The position numbers and the translations under genes are program-made. From assembly GCA_947306845.1 (NCBI GenBank), contig CAMZHP010000191.1, forward strand, positions 1 through 6,496: a stretch of 6,496 bases of DNA. Reading direction: 5' to 3'. Below are positions 5,505 through 6,496 of this stretch, piece after piece (position 1 is the first letter of the stretch; the number at the start of each line of letters is the position of its first letter). The notes below the pieces were generated by a model, which did no database searches, was not told where the DNA came from, and saw nothing but the letters and a program-made list of their open reading frames with translations. The stretch comes from an uncultured Prevotellaceae bacterium (lineage in GTDB: Bacteria > Bacteroidota > Bacteroidia > Bacteroidales > Bacteroidaceae).

Positions 5505-6496
5505 ATGAAAAAAATAGCATATTTCTTAAGCGCAGCACTTTTCGCAGGTACGTTGGTCTCCTGTGATCTGGACTCGATGAGTATGACTTCGAAGGATACA
5601 TCCAACTTCCCTGTCAATGCTGAGGATGCCGCTCAGGCTTTGGCCGGTATCTATCAGAACCTGAATGCTGTGAATGCCAATCCCCAGGAGACATGGCACT
5701 ACTATGCCATGCTTGCCAGCGATGACCAGTTCGGCGGCGGCGGTACCAACGACAAGCTGATGCAGGCCATGGACCTTATCCTCAACTATAACGTGGATAT
5801 GACCCGTAATTTCTGGCAGCAGCGCTATCAGGGCATCAACCGTGCCAACACCTTGCTCGAGGCCCTCGATAAAGTGGATTTTGATGCCACTGAGAAAGCT
5901 CAGACCAAGGGTGAGGCCCTCTTCATGAGAGCGTTCTTCTACTATGAGCTTGCCTCTATGTATGGAAACGTGCCCCTTCTCGTCACAGCCAAGCGCCCCG
6001 ATGAGGTAACTCCTCCTACGGCAGCCCAAGTATGGGGACAGATTCTTCAGGACCTGCGTGATGCCAGCGATATCATGCCCAAGGTGCGTAAGAGCGACGG
6101 TCATGTCGACAAATATTGCGCAGAGGCACTACTCGGCCGCTGCTGGCTGTTCTACACTGGCTTCTATTGCAACGGTGAGAAGATCAGCGACCTCGTGAGC
6201 ACCAACTACAACCCGCTTACCTCTGTGCAACTGCCTGATGGCACCACGCTGACCAAGGAGCAGGTCATCGGTTATATTGATGACTGCGTGGCCAATTCTG
6301 GCTATACTTTGGTGCCCGACTTCCGCAACCTCTGGGCATACACCAACCGCTGCACCGTGGAAGACTATGACTACACCAAAGGCCAAGGCCTGAAGTGGGT
6401 GGAGGATGACAATGCTGTCAACCCCGAGTCCATGTTCGCCGTGAAGTTCAACAAAATGGCTTCCTGGCAGACCACCATCGGTTATGCCAACGGCTA
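5505..6496 (+). CDS. SusD/RagB-family surface glycan-binding lipoprotein, 3' partial
   Basis: An ATG at 5505 opens 330 codons that run off the right edge; full-length relatives are usually about 500-650 residues, so roughly the N-terminal half to two thirds is here. Residues 1-20 are a lipoprotein signal (MKKIAYFLSA...) ending in the lipobox LVSC with C20 as the lipidated cysteine. Family hallmarks are the early helix DAAQALAGIYQNL (41-53), WQQRYQGINRANTLLEAL (104-121) and GEALFMRAFFYYELASMYGNVPLL (136-159), which form the TPR-like helical scaffold. ASDDQFGGGGTND (71-83) is a loop seen in a subset of these proteins. The product is expected to sit on the cell surface as the lid of the SusC barrel and to bind the polysaccharide. 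It follows the SusC gene after 42 nt with no terminator between them, so the two should be one transcript. An AT-rich leader (TATATAGAAAAC) precedes the ATG in place of a Shine-Dalgarno sequence. Confidence 0.96.
   Translation, partial: MKKIAYFLSAALFAGTLVSCDLDSMSMTSKDTSNFPVNAEDAAQALAGIYQNLNAVNANPQETWHYYAMLASDDQFGGGGTNDKLMQAMDLILNYNVDMTRNFWQQRYQGINRANTLLEALDKVDFDATEKAQTKGEALFMRAFFYYELASMYGNVPLLVTAKRPDEVTPPTAAQVWGQILQDLRDASDIMPKVRKSDGHVDKYCAEALLGRCWLFYTGFYCNGEKISDLVSTNYNPLTSVQLPDGTTLTKEQVIGYIDDCVANSGYTLVPDFRNLWAYTNRCTVEDYDYTKGQGLKWVEDDNAVNPESMFAVKFNKMASWQTTIGYANG

Noticed and set aside
5526..6104. 192-codon minus-strand frame opposite the SusD gene
   Set aside because: The plus strand carries clear SusD motifs across the same bases; the antisense frame is a compositional shadow.

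Overview
The window looks like part of a polysaccharide utilization locus (PUL) from a member of the Bacteroidales, most likely Prevotellaceae. The support for this is an adjacent SusC/SusD pair, a secreted family 3 glycoside hydrolase, Bacteroidetes-type promoter boxes (TTTG / TAnnTTTG), no Shine-Dalgarno sequences before the starts, and moderately GC-rich genes around a very AT-rich intergenic region. Genus and substrate cannot be fixed from this window alone.

Layout. Positions 1-1177 (minus strand) hold the N-terminal 392 codons of a secreted GH3 enzyme that runs off the left edge. Its catalytic barrel is preceded by a DUF1573-like beta-sandwich domain. Positions 1178-1718 are a divergent intergenic region. 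It contains a well-matched promoter reading left into the GH3 gene, a partial promoter reading right toward the SusC gene, a near-perfect 13-bp direct repeat, a 16-bp AT palindrome, a pyrimidine-rich tract and a 13-codon leader-like ORF that stops 2 nt before the SusC start. Positions 1719-5462 encode a SusC/RagA-family TonB-dependent transporter. Positions 5505-6496 encode the first 330 residues of the partner SusD-family lipoprotein, cut by the right edge.

The most unusual element is the SusC protein. It has every usual module (signal peptide, carboxypeptidase-regulatory-like domain, TonB box, plug, barrel), and the barrel ends at F1078 where such proteins normally stop. The frame then continues for 169 residues: a charged/Ala linker, a short heptad coiled coil, and a complete OmpA C-terminal (peptidoglycan-binding) domain that keeps the Asp and Arg known to bind diaminopimelate in E. 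coli OmpA. The C-terminus of an outer-membrane barrel faces the periplasm, so this predicts a glycan importer anchored to the cell wall.

How the parts could work together (inference): the SusD lipoprotein captures an oligosaccharide at the surface, the SusC barrel imports it using TonB energy while its tail holds peptidoglycan, and the exported GH3 enzyme trims terminal sugars. The GH3 gene has its own promoter, so it is not in the susCD operon, though the two could be co-regulated from the shared intergenic region.
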